Shown here: piece by piece, positions 1-12,300 of the stretch
How positions within the stretch are numbered: the stretch's first letter is position 1
Layout: each line of letters opens with the position of its first letter
Source: Plutella xylostella
Lineage: Eukaryota > Arthropoda > Insecta > Lepidoptera > Plutellidae
Reading direction: 5' to 3'
NCBI RefSeq assembly: GCF_932276165.1
Contig: NC_064006.1
Location: 558,001 to 622,000, forward strand
Length of the DNA stretch: 64,000 nt
The notes under the pieces: model-generated
Database searches by the model: none
What the model saw: only the letters and a program-made list of their open reading frames with translations
What the model was told of the DNA's origin: nothing
Made by a program: the position numbers and the translations under genes

Positions 1-118
1 GATGTCTTTGGATTGAGTAATAAAGTTTTTGGTGGTGCTGACACTTTATAAGCTCATAAGTCACCAATTCGTTCTCCATTGCTACTCCAACAAACCTCCA
101 ACAAGCCCATCAACTCAC

Positions 119-310
119 CTGATTAACCACAGTCCTCTCCGCGTCCCCCAGCGGGAAGGTCTGTGCGGTCTCTTGCATCATCTTGGTGGCCGCGGAGACC
201 AGCCGGGTGACGGCTGCGGGTCTGACGTCGGAGCTGTCGGCGGCCCCGAGCAGAGACTTCACTTCGGAGAGGCGCCGGTCGCGCAGGCTGATGGCTGCGC
301 GGAATGATAG
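119..310 (-). CDS. Gene 1, coding exon 7 (last visible)
   Basis: The acceptor CACATTCCAG precedes 310 and the donor AATCAG|GTGAGT follows 119. The exon is 192 nt, phase 0 at both ends. It encodes LSFRAAISLRDRRLSEVKSL and then a second helical stretch ending FPLGDAERTVVNQ. The consensus donor shows that the gene continues leftwards beyond the window. Confidence 0.8.
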
Positions 311-3300
311 CTGGAATGTGGAGTTGGGGGTTGAATTTGGGTTTGTGGTTGGAGCAAATAGTTTACTATTTATATGCTTATCATTCAAAATGTTGATGAC
401 CAATTGCAAAACAGCAGCCTTAGCTACATTTTACAGCAGCAGACTGCTAGTCTTGAGAGTGAAGACCTTTCAATAGAATCCATACGGAGGTTCTAATTTT
501 GCCAAAAGCTTCACCTCACAATATATTGCCCCACGTGCCCTTATACCTACCTGTTAGAGGGAAGAACTCGTGACTGCTAACGACGGTGCAGTAAACTTTA
601 GTATGTTCTGGGAACGTATGATGTAGCAACGCTGAAAGAGAGTATAGGATAGAAATAGAACTCACCACAACAACAGAGAACACGATCTTGTACTTGAGAT
701 GCGGGGTCTGCCTCAGCGGCTCCAGTGCGCCCAGCGCCGGCAGAGCTTCGTCCGCCGCGCGCGCCCACACGCCAGCGTAGAACGAGACTAGCTTGCTTCT
801 GGAACTGGAATAATGGGGAGTTATAGGCACACGAGGAATTCGATAGTTCTTGAGCTGATGAGTTAGCGGGTCGGCGACAAATGTTAGAGCACGTCTAGGG
901 TTTGTAACCGAGGTGATTGGATTAGTCATTAACCAGTCAGAATAGCGTGATTTGCCTAGGGTGCACTGGATGTAAATACAATTCATATATTACTCAGGAA
1001 GACTTTTTTCTTTTACTCCAACTTCACAATATGACAGGTCGCAGTACCGCAGAGGAGGCCAATAACAGCGTAGTATATGACGCCCTACGGCTCCCTGGAT
1101 TGACAACCGGAAAGGAGCCGATAGTGTAGATGGATTATCCGTATCTTTCACTTTGCAATGATGCAGCTTTGCCTCCTCATCGTGATCCGATGACGGCGAC
1201 CACTGGGGCAAGTAGGACTTCTACGGCGGTGAGCTTCTCACCTGTCAGGTCCAGTCTCGCTCGGCGCATGTTTATCACTATCACTATGATATCCATCACT
1301 GACGAAGTCTTGTTCGGGTCGTATCATATCTCTGGCCCTTTCAAACACCCTCTACCCCTTATAAACCCATCTCCCTCTCACCTGTCTGGTCCAGTCTCGC
1401 TAGCCGCATGTTCGTCACTATCACTATGATAGCCGTCACTGGCGGAGTCTGCAGTGGAGCGTGGCGCCGGCGTGCTCGGGGGCTCCGCAGTCATCAGGCC
1501 GAGCACCGCGTCGCAGCCCCGCGAGAACGACATGAGGACGCCGGCTACTGGCCTGGAAGTAAGGAGAAGGGAGAGGTTTGTTAGTGGCATTGACTTTTTA
1601 TGGATTACTAGCGTAAAGACAGGCCCAACCGCTTTAGAAAATGAGACCCCCGCGTTGACCCCTGAAATCTCATAAATCTGTCATAATTTGTATGAATTAG
1701 GGCCAGCGCGCGGGTGTCATTTTCTTTTGATAAAACGTTATGACGGGCGTATCCTTCCTTTTGAAATCATTGGTTAGTGCTCATAGTTGCTGTCCGTTTT
1801 GGTTTTAAAGTGGCGACTGTCTTGAGCATTAGGACGTATCGTAACGTTCACGGCGACCCTTATCGTAATATCAAATATTAATTCTGCAAGAGGACATCTC
1901 GCTGTTAGTACTGCCCAGTGAAAATTCTGCGTTACGCTACGTCAGTCGGTGCTTTTATACAAACAGTATACGTATAGTAGTTTACATACAGACGTAATTT
2001 ACCTAGTTTCCTAATTAAATATTACATCACATTAAAAAACGACCCAATTAAACCTGATCTATTTAAGACCTTAAACCGAGTCACTGTTATGAAATCGTAA
2101 ATTATAAACTCTAAAAATCAATCTAGAACAAAGGTGTGAACTCGGAGTTATTACAAAAAAGTTACACAACCACTTTCATTGGATAATAACAATGGTTTAG
2201 AGAAATGCCTAACGTGGGAATGATTTTATCATTACTTTTTGTTAAAACTTAAAAGGGAGCCTGGCCTTAGAACACATACTTGTGTAGAGTTGGAAAATCT
2301 AGTTATATGTGTGATGCTTATCCCATATAGAGATGAATAGATATACAATAATTATACTAGGCAGACACTAAGTTGCGATATTTTTTTATTGAAGAATGTG
2401 GAGTCTCTGCACATGCAGAATTTCAAAGTCAAAGTCAAATGCTTTTATTCATCGTATAAATATAAATTTTTCTGATGAATGTAATTTATCAATTAGGTAT
2501 TTTATTTACGCTACTATAGTGCACTTTTAGGTGTCGTTTTCCATATGAATTTAAAATTACAGATACCTTTTTTGTATTTCAATCAAAAATATATACCTAT
2601 TAAATTCACTCACTTTAACCAAGTAAGCACAAAGTAAAGCAACTAATTAGGTATACAGTAAAACGTATATGCTTGACCTTGGTTAAATTCTTTTAAAGAC
2701 ATTTTATTACAACAATAAAATTTCTTTATTGTAACATTATTTTAATGAACAATTAAAATTCTAATTCAGGTCGTAAAATTGTAACAATTACGGATTTATT
2801 TTAATAGGACTCGGAACGATGTCAGCTAATAATATATAATTCATATAGTAAACGAAAACTAGTCTTCTTTAAAAATCTATTTTCAAATACCTACTGAGTC
2901 AGATTTTAAATCGCTTTATACAAATCCTTCCTAGAAATTGCAATCCTTTGGAGACACCTAGAACCTAGTCAATTATATTATTTAGTATCTTCGATAGAAA
3001 CCAATGTCAGTAACACGATCAAAAGTAGTTTTACAGGTCAATCATAGGTCTTATCGTGAGAATGTTCTTACAGACTTCATAAACACCCATTTATGTATGG
3101 GGAATTATAAAACGAGCGAACAAAAAAAAACTTTGCGACTGATGATGACATACAGTTTTAATAACTTGAGCGGTATGAATTTGAGTAAGCGAAAAATTAA
3201 CTAAACTGACGACGAATATTGTTTTATAATAAAATCCAGTACGAGCTTACAAAAAGTGGACTGTGACAAATCCATTTCAGATATTAAAAAAATATCCGAG

Positions 3301-6300
3301 CGACTTAATTACTAAGTGAGCGACTGGAAATACAGAGAGGGCAACTTCAATATTAAGATATATTCGATTTTTCTAAGTGAGGTTATACTTAGCGAACTAC
3401 TAAAAAGTTCACTTTGAGCAAAGTTTTGTATGCTGCTTTATTAATGATTATTGGTTACTGATATTCTATTTGAGGGCTTATGTTTTTTATTTTGATACGC
3501 TTTTTAATGAAAACTACAGATTTTTAAATGCACTGGCAAAAAGGATCGTGCGACTGTCCCGAATTTTTCAATAGATATGTATGCAATCACGTTTTGGGGC
3601 TAGCAATTCGGCTCAAACTAACAACACCACCACTGGAAGCAAAAATAATACCCATTGGACAAAAAAGAAAACGAGGCCGGCCCAATAAGTCCAAGCCCGC
3701 ACTTATTTACCAGTGTCGATGAGTAGTAGGGCTCCTCATACCTATCAATGTTTCTTAGTATTTATAAGAAGTTTTTTTTTTAGTTGACTGAAGCGTCTTA
3801 TTTTAATTTTTGTTCATTTTATTGAAATAAATGCATGCATATTTCTTTATTTTTATGGAGTACATTGTTTTATTTAATTACCCTTATATTTCAATAATAA
3901 AATTTCTCAACTAATAGAATAGTGTTTCTTAAAATAGTTATTTCATATTATTTTTATTTTTTAAATGTGAGCTCATTATACTCTGCTCATTAGTGTATTT
4001 TTCAAAGTGGTTATTGTATTCGAAACACTTCATTTAAGATAAAATGCCGCTCAGTATAAAAAATACATTTGCCAAATATTGAAAAAAATGCAGGACGTAA
4101 CGTTGACACTCAAACAAATATTAGGTCGCTCAAATATTATGAAGCTGCTCATTTTGTATTTTAAGTAACTCAAATTAATGTTTGTAAGTTGCTGTCCTGT
4201 TGATTTCTCGTCACTCGCAGTCAGTCGCTCACTTAGTAATTCTATAACCCAAATTAACTAATTTTGACACTTAGAACTGTAATTTACAGTCACTCGTTTT
4301 ATTGCTACCCTTTATGTATTAAACGGTACCATTAGAGAAATGACCGTAACACACTATTACTCACAATAACAATATTTTTCAAACCAGCCATTTCGACATT
4401 TAACAACATTTAAGTTGCGACTGCAACATGTTATTAGTAATCGTTAGTTTCATGAGAGAAGGCGATTTATGAAACTGTTATTTAACTTTTATTTCTTATG
4501 TAGTGTTACCTAATATCAGTAGGTATTTTGTCCCAACTATGGGTACTGTACTGATGTTATATTATTTATGATTTATACATTTGTTTCATTATGTTATTTT
4601 AGTCATAAATTATGTTTGGGCTCACACATATAACACTCTTTGTCTCATCGTCGTTTATACGAGTATTATTATCTTGTTTCCAAATTCTAATAGTTTGGTT
4701 GCAAGCTCCAACTTAGCATTAAAAAACTTTGTCTATCATAATGTAAGGATATTTACTGAGGTCAGTACTAATACTCATTCATGTTATTTTTATGAAATAT
4801 GAGAGTTGATCGTCTCATCTCTAGTATGTATTACTTAACTTGCTGTAGCTACACATGTAATATTATTTTAACTAATTTGTTTGTCAGTGAAAGCCTTTAC
4901 TCGGTTGCGTAACAGATATTGAGTGTCCATTGATTAGAGAAAACATTTCCTAAGACGTATTATGTGACAACATTTATCTTGTACGAGTATATCCGTCATG
5001 TTTCGTCCACTTTCAAACTTTAGCGCTGACGATTCTGACGTAAACTTAAGGGCCTATTGCTATAAAAAAATTCGAATGGCCGGTACAGTCAGCTCTTTGA
5101 AGAAGTACTTATGTACGGTCAGCTGCATAAGTTGTTGTACACTTCTGTACCTTGTCAAACTGACGAACCGTCAATCTTTCAATGAATGGATAGGCGGTTT
5201 GTTATATTGACAAGGTTCAAATGTGTACAGCTACTTATGCAGCTGACTGTACTTTGGGACAGCTTCATTAGTCGGTACTATACACTTTTGCACCTTGTCA
5301 AACTCACAAATCATCAATGTTTGAATAATTTCTTAGTTTAACAAGGTACAAAAGTGTAGGTAAGTATAGCTACTAACAAACTAACAAAACTGACTGATAA
5401 ACATACGCTTTTGCAGACAAATGTAGGCACTAAGTTAGCGAGCAAATGCAGTAAAATGTATTAAAGAGCACAATTTAAACACAAATTCAATCCAACATCC
5501 ATATTCATATACGGAATGATTCATTCAAAACAATTACAAATGCAAAGCTATTATCACGAAGCGTGAATCCTCCTGAGGATGGCATATCATAACAGAGATT
5601 GTATCAACTTGAGGAAGAGGAAAGATAATTCGCTCATACAATAACAAAAGTACGTGTGTGCACTTCATGTGTGGTACATAACTTCCTTTCTTTCGACTGC
5701 TGTCGGCTAAACGCGTCTAATTGTATGGCTGCCAGTGTAATCTGTGCATCTTGTCTTAGTTTTAGCGCGCATCATAGTAATTATGAAAGATTTACTTAAT
5801 AAAACCTTGGGAAATTTTGCTTTCAATGTATGTAAAGGCGTTTGAATGAGTTGATATTTACGTTTTTATAAATAATTGTAGTATTTAAGTATTATAAGAA
5901 TATTATTGGCCATCTTTGTCTGCTTCTCAATGGTAAATATCCTTTCTGAGATGATGTTAAAATAACAAGAGATATATTTGTGTACTTACAGGAAACTTAT
6001 TTGGTACTGGGGAGAAGAACTAAAAGCCAATTACAGATGGCGCCTCAAGCGACTGTTCCTGATTCCCCAGTTTTAATTGGTTGGTTCATTCGTCATTTTT
6101 TCTCCCCGATACTGTAATAATGGTCAGAACCTGAAAGGCACACTCGATAGTGCTGCCAAAGTTTCACTTGGGTTTCTTCCCCATTCAGTAAAGTTATTAC
6201 GTTTGTACGAACCTGTATAAGTTTATGGTGCTGAAGAGAAAACAAAAACATCGTAAAACTAAATAACTATTCCATAACCACACACTTTCCTCCGCGTGGA

Positions 6301-9300
6301 AACGGAAAATGATTTATTTTATAGTCTCAGAAAGTGTTGTCTCCAATATATTCTAAATAGTAGGTATATTGACTGTGATCTAATAGTGACTTTCTGGAAA
6401 TTGTTAATTTTCTTACCAACACGTTTTGCAGATAAACTTTAAAATTATATAGACTCTAGCAAGTCCTACCATCATGGTTAATTATGTTTCATACAAAGTT
6501 AGTTAGTTTACATGAAAACTTTGGATTCACACACACACACACACACTGTTCAAATGTGATTTCACTGCTTTTACCTCTGGCTACTATGTGTATAACGAAC
6601 GATATTTAGCTATCTTCAAACATCACCCATCTACAATCCCAATACCTATACAAGATACCCGTAAAATAGTAGAGACAAATCTTTACTTGATTATTTCCTT
6701 TGGAGATATTTACGGTTCAATTACTTTCGCAGTTCCTACTATAGCAAACACAGAATATTCCATTCCAAACAGCCTCTTCTAACAGACACTATCCTATACG
6801 CATCGCACCAACCCAAACTTACCTCGTATCGCTCAGATCCATATTCGCATCGGTCCGCTTAATCTGTCCCACACAAGCCAAGACAGCCTTGTCGCTCTCG
6901 ACTCTCGCAGCCAATGAGGATATGAGTGTCGGTAGCTGTCTCAAGGCTGGCTTGTCCACGATGGTGAGCAGGCTCTTGTTGTCGATGAGGCGGCGCTCCA
7001 CGTCGCTCAGAGAGAGGGACAGGAGACGCTGGTGTGAGGAGGAGGCTGGGTCTTGGGTGATTGTCACCGGTGACTGTGGAGGTAGATAAGGCGGGTTTAG
7101 AAGTGGTTATTGGAGAAGATGCTGAAGTTTGAATGAGGTTTGTTTAGTTGGCTTTATTGTACAAGTCCTGAAGTTTGCCATAACTTCTTTGTTTGTTGCT
7201 ATTAGAACTGAAATGGAAATTCTTCAGTCCGCTGGATCTGTAACTGTCTGGACAGGTAGCCGGTATTGGCTAGATGAAGTGGACCGGTGACAAAGTGTAG
7301 TGGCGCTCATTTAAAGTTGCTTTCATCATCAGCCCGTGTTTGTCCACAACTGGACATAGGCCTCTCCCGGTTACATGTCAGCTGGCAGTCCAGCGAGCCT
7401 AGGGGCGTCTAACGCTGCGCTTACCTAGAAGATACCCTATTGGTTGATAACTAAGGGTGGGTTGCACCAGCACCATTTAACTTTAACTATTACAAACGTC
7501 AAATCTCTTGGCGAGACAGATCAATCTTCAAGGGATTTGACGTCTGTAATAGTTAAAGTTAAATGGTGCAACCCACACTAAGAGAACATACTGCACAGCT
7601 ACCGTACCGTCACCGACACATTAACAATTAACAATCCATAAGCATCTGTCAGATCCAGATCCACACAAGTTACATGAAATTTGACAAGCAAGCGACGCTG
7701 CTTATGGATCGTCAATACGCGGCTAATTGCTATTATTCGGTGGTGGTAACCCCACAGGAGTCTCATCTCTCACCAATTCCTCCAGCTTGTGCAGCGCCTG
7801 CTTGTAGACCTCCACGTGCCGCTGCAGCTCGTTCTTCAGGGCCACGTGGAGGGAGATCAGCGCTCCCGTCGTGTCCGCCGTGAGCCCGTGCGTGCCCAGA
7901 CCTGGGGGCAGAGGGAGATAGTATAAGCAGGTGGCGAGGGTGCAGAGGGAGATGGCATGAGGACATGACGGGTGGGTGAGGCCCCGGTCGTGTCGGCCGT
8001 GAGACCGTGCGTGCCCAGACCTGGGGGCAGAGGGAGATAGTATGAGGACTTGGTGTGTGGGTGAGGGAGACGGCATGAAGTATTGGCTGGTGGGCGAAGG
8101 CTCCGGTAGTGTCAACTGTTAGCCCGTGCGTGCCCAGACCTGGGGGCAGAGGGACATAGTATGAGGATGTTGCGTGGGTGAGAGAGACGGCTTGAGGACA
8201 TGGCTTGGGAGTGAGGGAGATGCCATGAGGATGTGATAGGTGGCTGAGGGAGATGTCATGAGGACTTGGCCAGTGGGTGACGCAGACGGCATTAGGCCTT
8301 GGTGTGTGGGTGAGAGAGACGCCATGAGGTCTTCGTTCTCAATAGTTCCATTGGGCAGTTCCATGAAAAGAGAAGGTATAAAGAGAAGAGTGGAGGAGAA
8401 AACCGAGATGAAGAACTAATTTATTCCCGTTAATTTACGAGTCTTCAATATAGTGAATAGTAGTCTGGTGTGTTTAGTAGTTCTATGGCACCCCAGAGGT
8501 GCAGAGGGTCCACTAACGTCCGCCACTTCCGCCTATGTTCGGCTGTACTTTTAACCTCGCTCCAGCTAAGTCCAGCGGCTCATAACTATAGTAGTCTGGT
8601 AGTGTTATCTATATTATATAATTTTGATCATAATAATAACAATAGTAGTAAACAAATCAACATAAACATTAAGGAACGAACCGTGTAATGATTCATCCGT
8701 TAACAAAGGAAATGAAACATCAAAAACCATTCCATAATACCATCGTATCTAATTGTTTTATTAACATAACCTCAACATGGATTAAACCATATCATATCCT
8801 TGATTTATTTATACTTTATTTATAGGCACTTCCCTTGAAATCAGAACATAGGTATTTATTTCATTACTTGGTATGTTGTGTGGTGGTTGTGTGTCAGTTG
8901 ATTAAATCATTTCATAAGTATGTACGTACTTACTTAAGTCGTGGGTTGTATTTAGTTTTTGTTTTAATCTTTTGATCGTATTCCCACAGATATCATGTAA
9001 ATAAAACGTAGTGCATAAATTACGATTTTTATGTCACACTTTCGCCGATTCACACTTTAAATGTCGATGTAAAGCAAAATAACATTATTATTGTAATATC
9101 AAAAGAAACATTCGCTTTTGCTAACATAGCAAGAGCAATTATTAATTTAAGGGAAGGCAGAGGTATACAGTGACATCTGGAATTGAACCAGGCGCACCCA
9201 GATGTATAATACATAAAGTAATTAATGAACCATTTATATTATCAATGTTTAGTAACGGTGACTATTATTGTGAAAGGTCTTAGGTTTCATTTCCGGCCTC

Positions 9301-12300
9301 GTAGATATTTTTCACCTAGGATTCGTCTAATAATGGCATTTGACTCACCCCTTTTTACAATGCGACTAACTTATAATAAAATGTATAATAGCACTATAAA
9401 ATTTAGGTTTAAGTACAAATAAGTAGAACGTTAATACACACACATAACAGCAGTTACGAATTTACGACAATATTATCAGAAAGACATGAAATGCATTGAT
9501 TACAATATTCTTACAAGTGCAATAAATGTCACTATAAAAATGTAAATGAAGTGCAAAATTTAATACCTACTTCGATATTCAACGTAATGTTTGTTTATAT
9601 TTTGAGCATAAAACAAGTTGTTCATACAATGTTCCAAAAATATTCGGTGAAGTGCGTAAAAATTATACAATCACACGTTTATTGGTGATTTTTGTTTATT
9701 TTTTTCCCTATATTGCCACAAAACTTAAATAAGTATCTAGTTAGTTTTTTTTTTTAAATCACATTTCTATAGTAAAATTCGTGGCCGGTCGAAGTAGGTT
9801 ATATTAGCAGGTATTGTACCTGAAATCTTTTTTAGCAATCTTTTTTTTTTTAAACGAATAAGACTTTTAATTCAAGGAAAGTATAAGTTTGTGTTATTAA
9901 TTTGGATACATACATTTAAAGATAATTACGGGATATCATTTATGATGAATTGAATAAGAAACTGGTAAACTTTCAAATGTTCAAATAACGGTTATTAAAG
10001 TTGTAAAATGACGCTACAAAATTAAATGCTAATAGTGTGATAAGTTATGTTTAAGTTCAATTTATTATGCAACGTTACGTTTTAATCTTGCAGAGATTAC
10101 CTACGTACGCTGCTGAGATCAAATTAAGTTATTAATGTTTAAATATCAAGTTTATAATTTACCAAATAAATGAGGTTGTTGATTGATACAAACAAACCGA
10201 CTATGCTCAAATGAAGGTGATAAACTTACACTTATTTTTCTTTCAAAAACCAATTTTTCTAAAGCATATAGTTAGTTAGGTTTTATACATAATGGTATCT
10301 ATTGTGTATTTGAACAGTCATATGATAATTTGTATGAGAGGGTACTTGAATAATAAATCAGTTTTGCTTCAACTTACAATATTGTTGTATCTTTTAATGG
10401 CGACTTCGGTAAATTAATTGTTTTTGTGAGGATAATGGCGTCAAATCTATCTAATATTGTGTTTCCCGGTCAGTTTAACCCAAAGACTGATAAGTGGTGT
10501 GAATACAAGGAGCGGCTACTGTGTGCGCTCGACGCCGCGGGGGTGTCCGCGGAGCCGGCGGATGAACAAAAAGCGCGATCATTGTTCCTATCTCAGTGCG
10601 GCAAAGATACTTATTCACTAATAGTGTCCCTCCTAGTGCCGAAAAGACCGACCAGTGTTGGGTTTTATGACATTCTCTTGGTGTTAGATAAATTTTATGA
10701 ACCTGAGGTGAATGAAATACTTGAAGCCGGGAAATTTCACAAACGCCTACAAATACAAGGGGAGAGCGTGCAGGACTTTGTATCGGCCATAAGCCTCATG
10801 GCAGCTAAGTGCAACTTTGTAGATTTGAAACGACAGTTACGGGATCGACTAGTGTTGGGCGTGCGAGACGATCGCCTGCGTCGCGACCTGTTGAAGACTA
10901 CGGACCTCACGTACGAGAGGGCTGTGCAGCTCTGTCTCAACTACCAGGCGGCGTTTCATGACCTGTACCCCGACACTAGCGAGATGAAGCAAACTCCGTC
11001 CAGTGTCAGTGAACCTATGGACATTGGTAGAATAAAATCGATTGAATGTCGACATTGTGCACAGAGTCATAAGGCTGGAGAGCGGTGTCCTTTCATGAAA
11101 GCTAAGTGCTTTTATTGTAAGAAATTTGGGCACATTGCCTCCGCCTGCATGAAGAAATCGGGCAAGGTGCATCAAGTGGGAGGTGACGACCAGCCGACGA
11201 CGCCTTCAGAAGATATGATGGGTGTCTACGTCTGCTCAGATAATAGTTATCGTGCACCGATAACAGCAGAGCTGACCATCGACGGCGCCAAGCTGAGCAT
11301 GGAGGTGGACACGGGTGCCTCGAGGAGCATCATCTCTGAAGAAACCTACCGCAAGCTGTGGCAGATGGCGCCACCTCTGCAGTCTACCAATGTAAAACTA
11401 GTGACATGGACTCGTGAACCTTTGAAAGTGTTGGGTGTGACGCACGTGCGCGTGGTGCTAGGCAACAAGGAGGCCCAGTGTGAACTGTTAGTAGTGTCGG
11501 GAAAAGGGCCGAGCTTGTTAGGTAGGAACTGGTTTCAAGCATTGTGTTTGGATGTTGAGGGACTGTGTTGGACTGATGACAAAATTTCAAGGCTGATGAG
11601 TGAGTTCCCGGATTTATTTAAAGAGACTCTTGGTGAATATAAAGGTCCTGAAATTTCTTTACACGTTCGTCCTGATGCAAAACCAAGGTTTTTGAATGCA
11701 CGGCCGGTTCCGTTTCCTTTGAAGAAACAAGTCGAAGAGGAGTTGAATCGGATGGTGGAGAGCGGTGTCCTGACCCCGGTGCGATACTCCAAGTGGGCGA
11801 CCCCACTGCGGCTCGTCAAGAAAGATGACGGCGCGTTACGTATCTGTGGCGATTATCGGTCAACCGTCAATTCTGCTATCGATGTCGATACGTACCCACT
11901 CACAGCCGCCGTCGAAGCCTTCGTGAACCTCAGTGGAGGAAGAGTCTTCAGTAAGCTCGACTTGAAGCATGCGTACCTACAGATGAAGGTGGATGAGGAC
12001 ACAGCAATGCTCCTAACACTGAATACGCCTCTCGGGCTGATGCGGATGAACCGCCTGGCCTTCGGTGTGAATGCGGCTCCCGGGATCTTCCAGCGCGTGA
12101 TGTCGTCGGCGCTGGCGGGCATGCCGGGCGTGGCGTGCCTGCTGGACGACGTGGCGCTGACGGGCCGCACCGCGCAGGAGCACGACCAGAGGCTACGAGC
12201 AGTGCTACAGAAACTGACAGACATGGGTTTTCGACTCAATCTGAAGAAGTGTGTATTCGCTTCGAACAGCATCAACTTCTTGGGTCATACGATAGATGTC

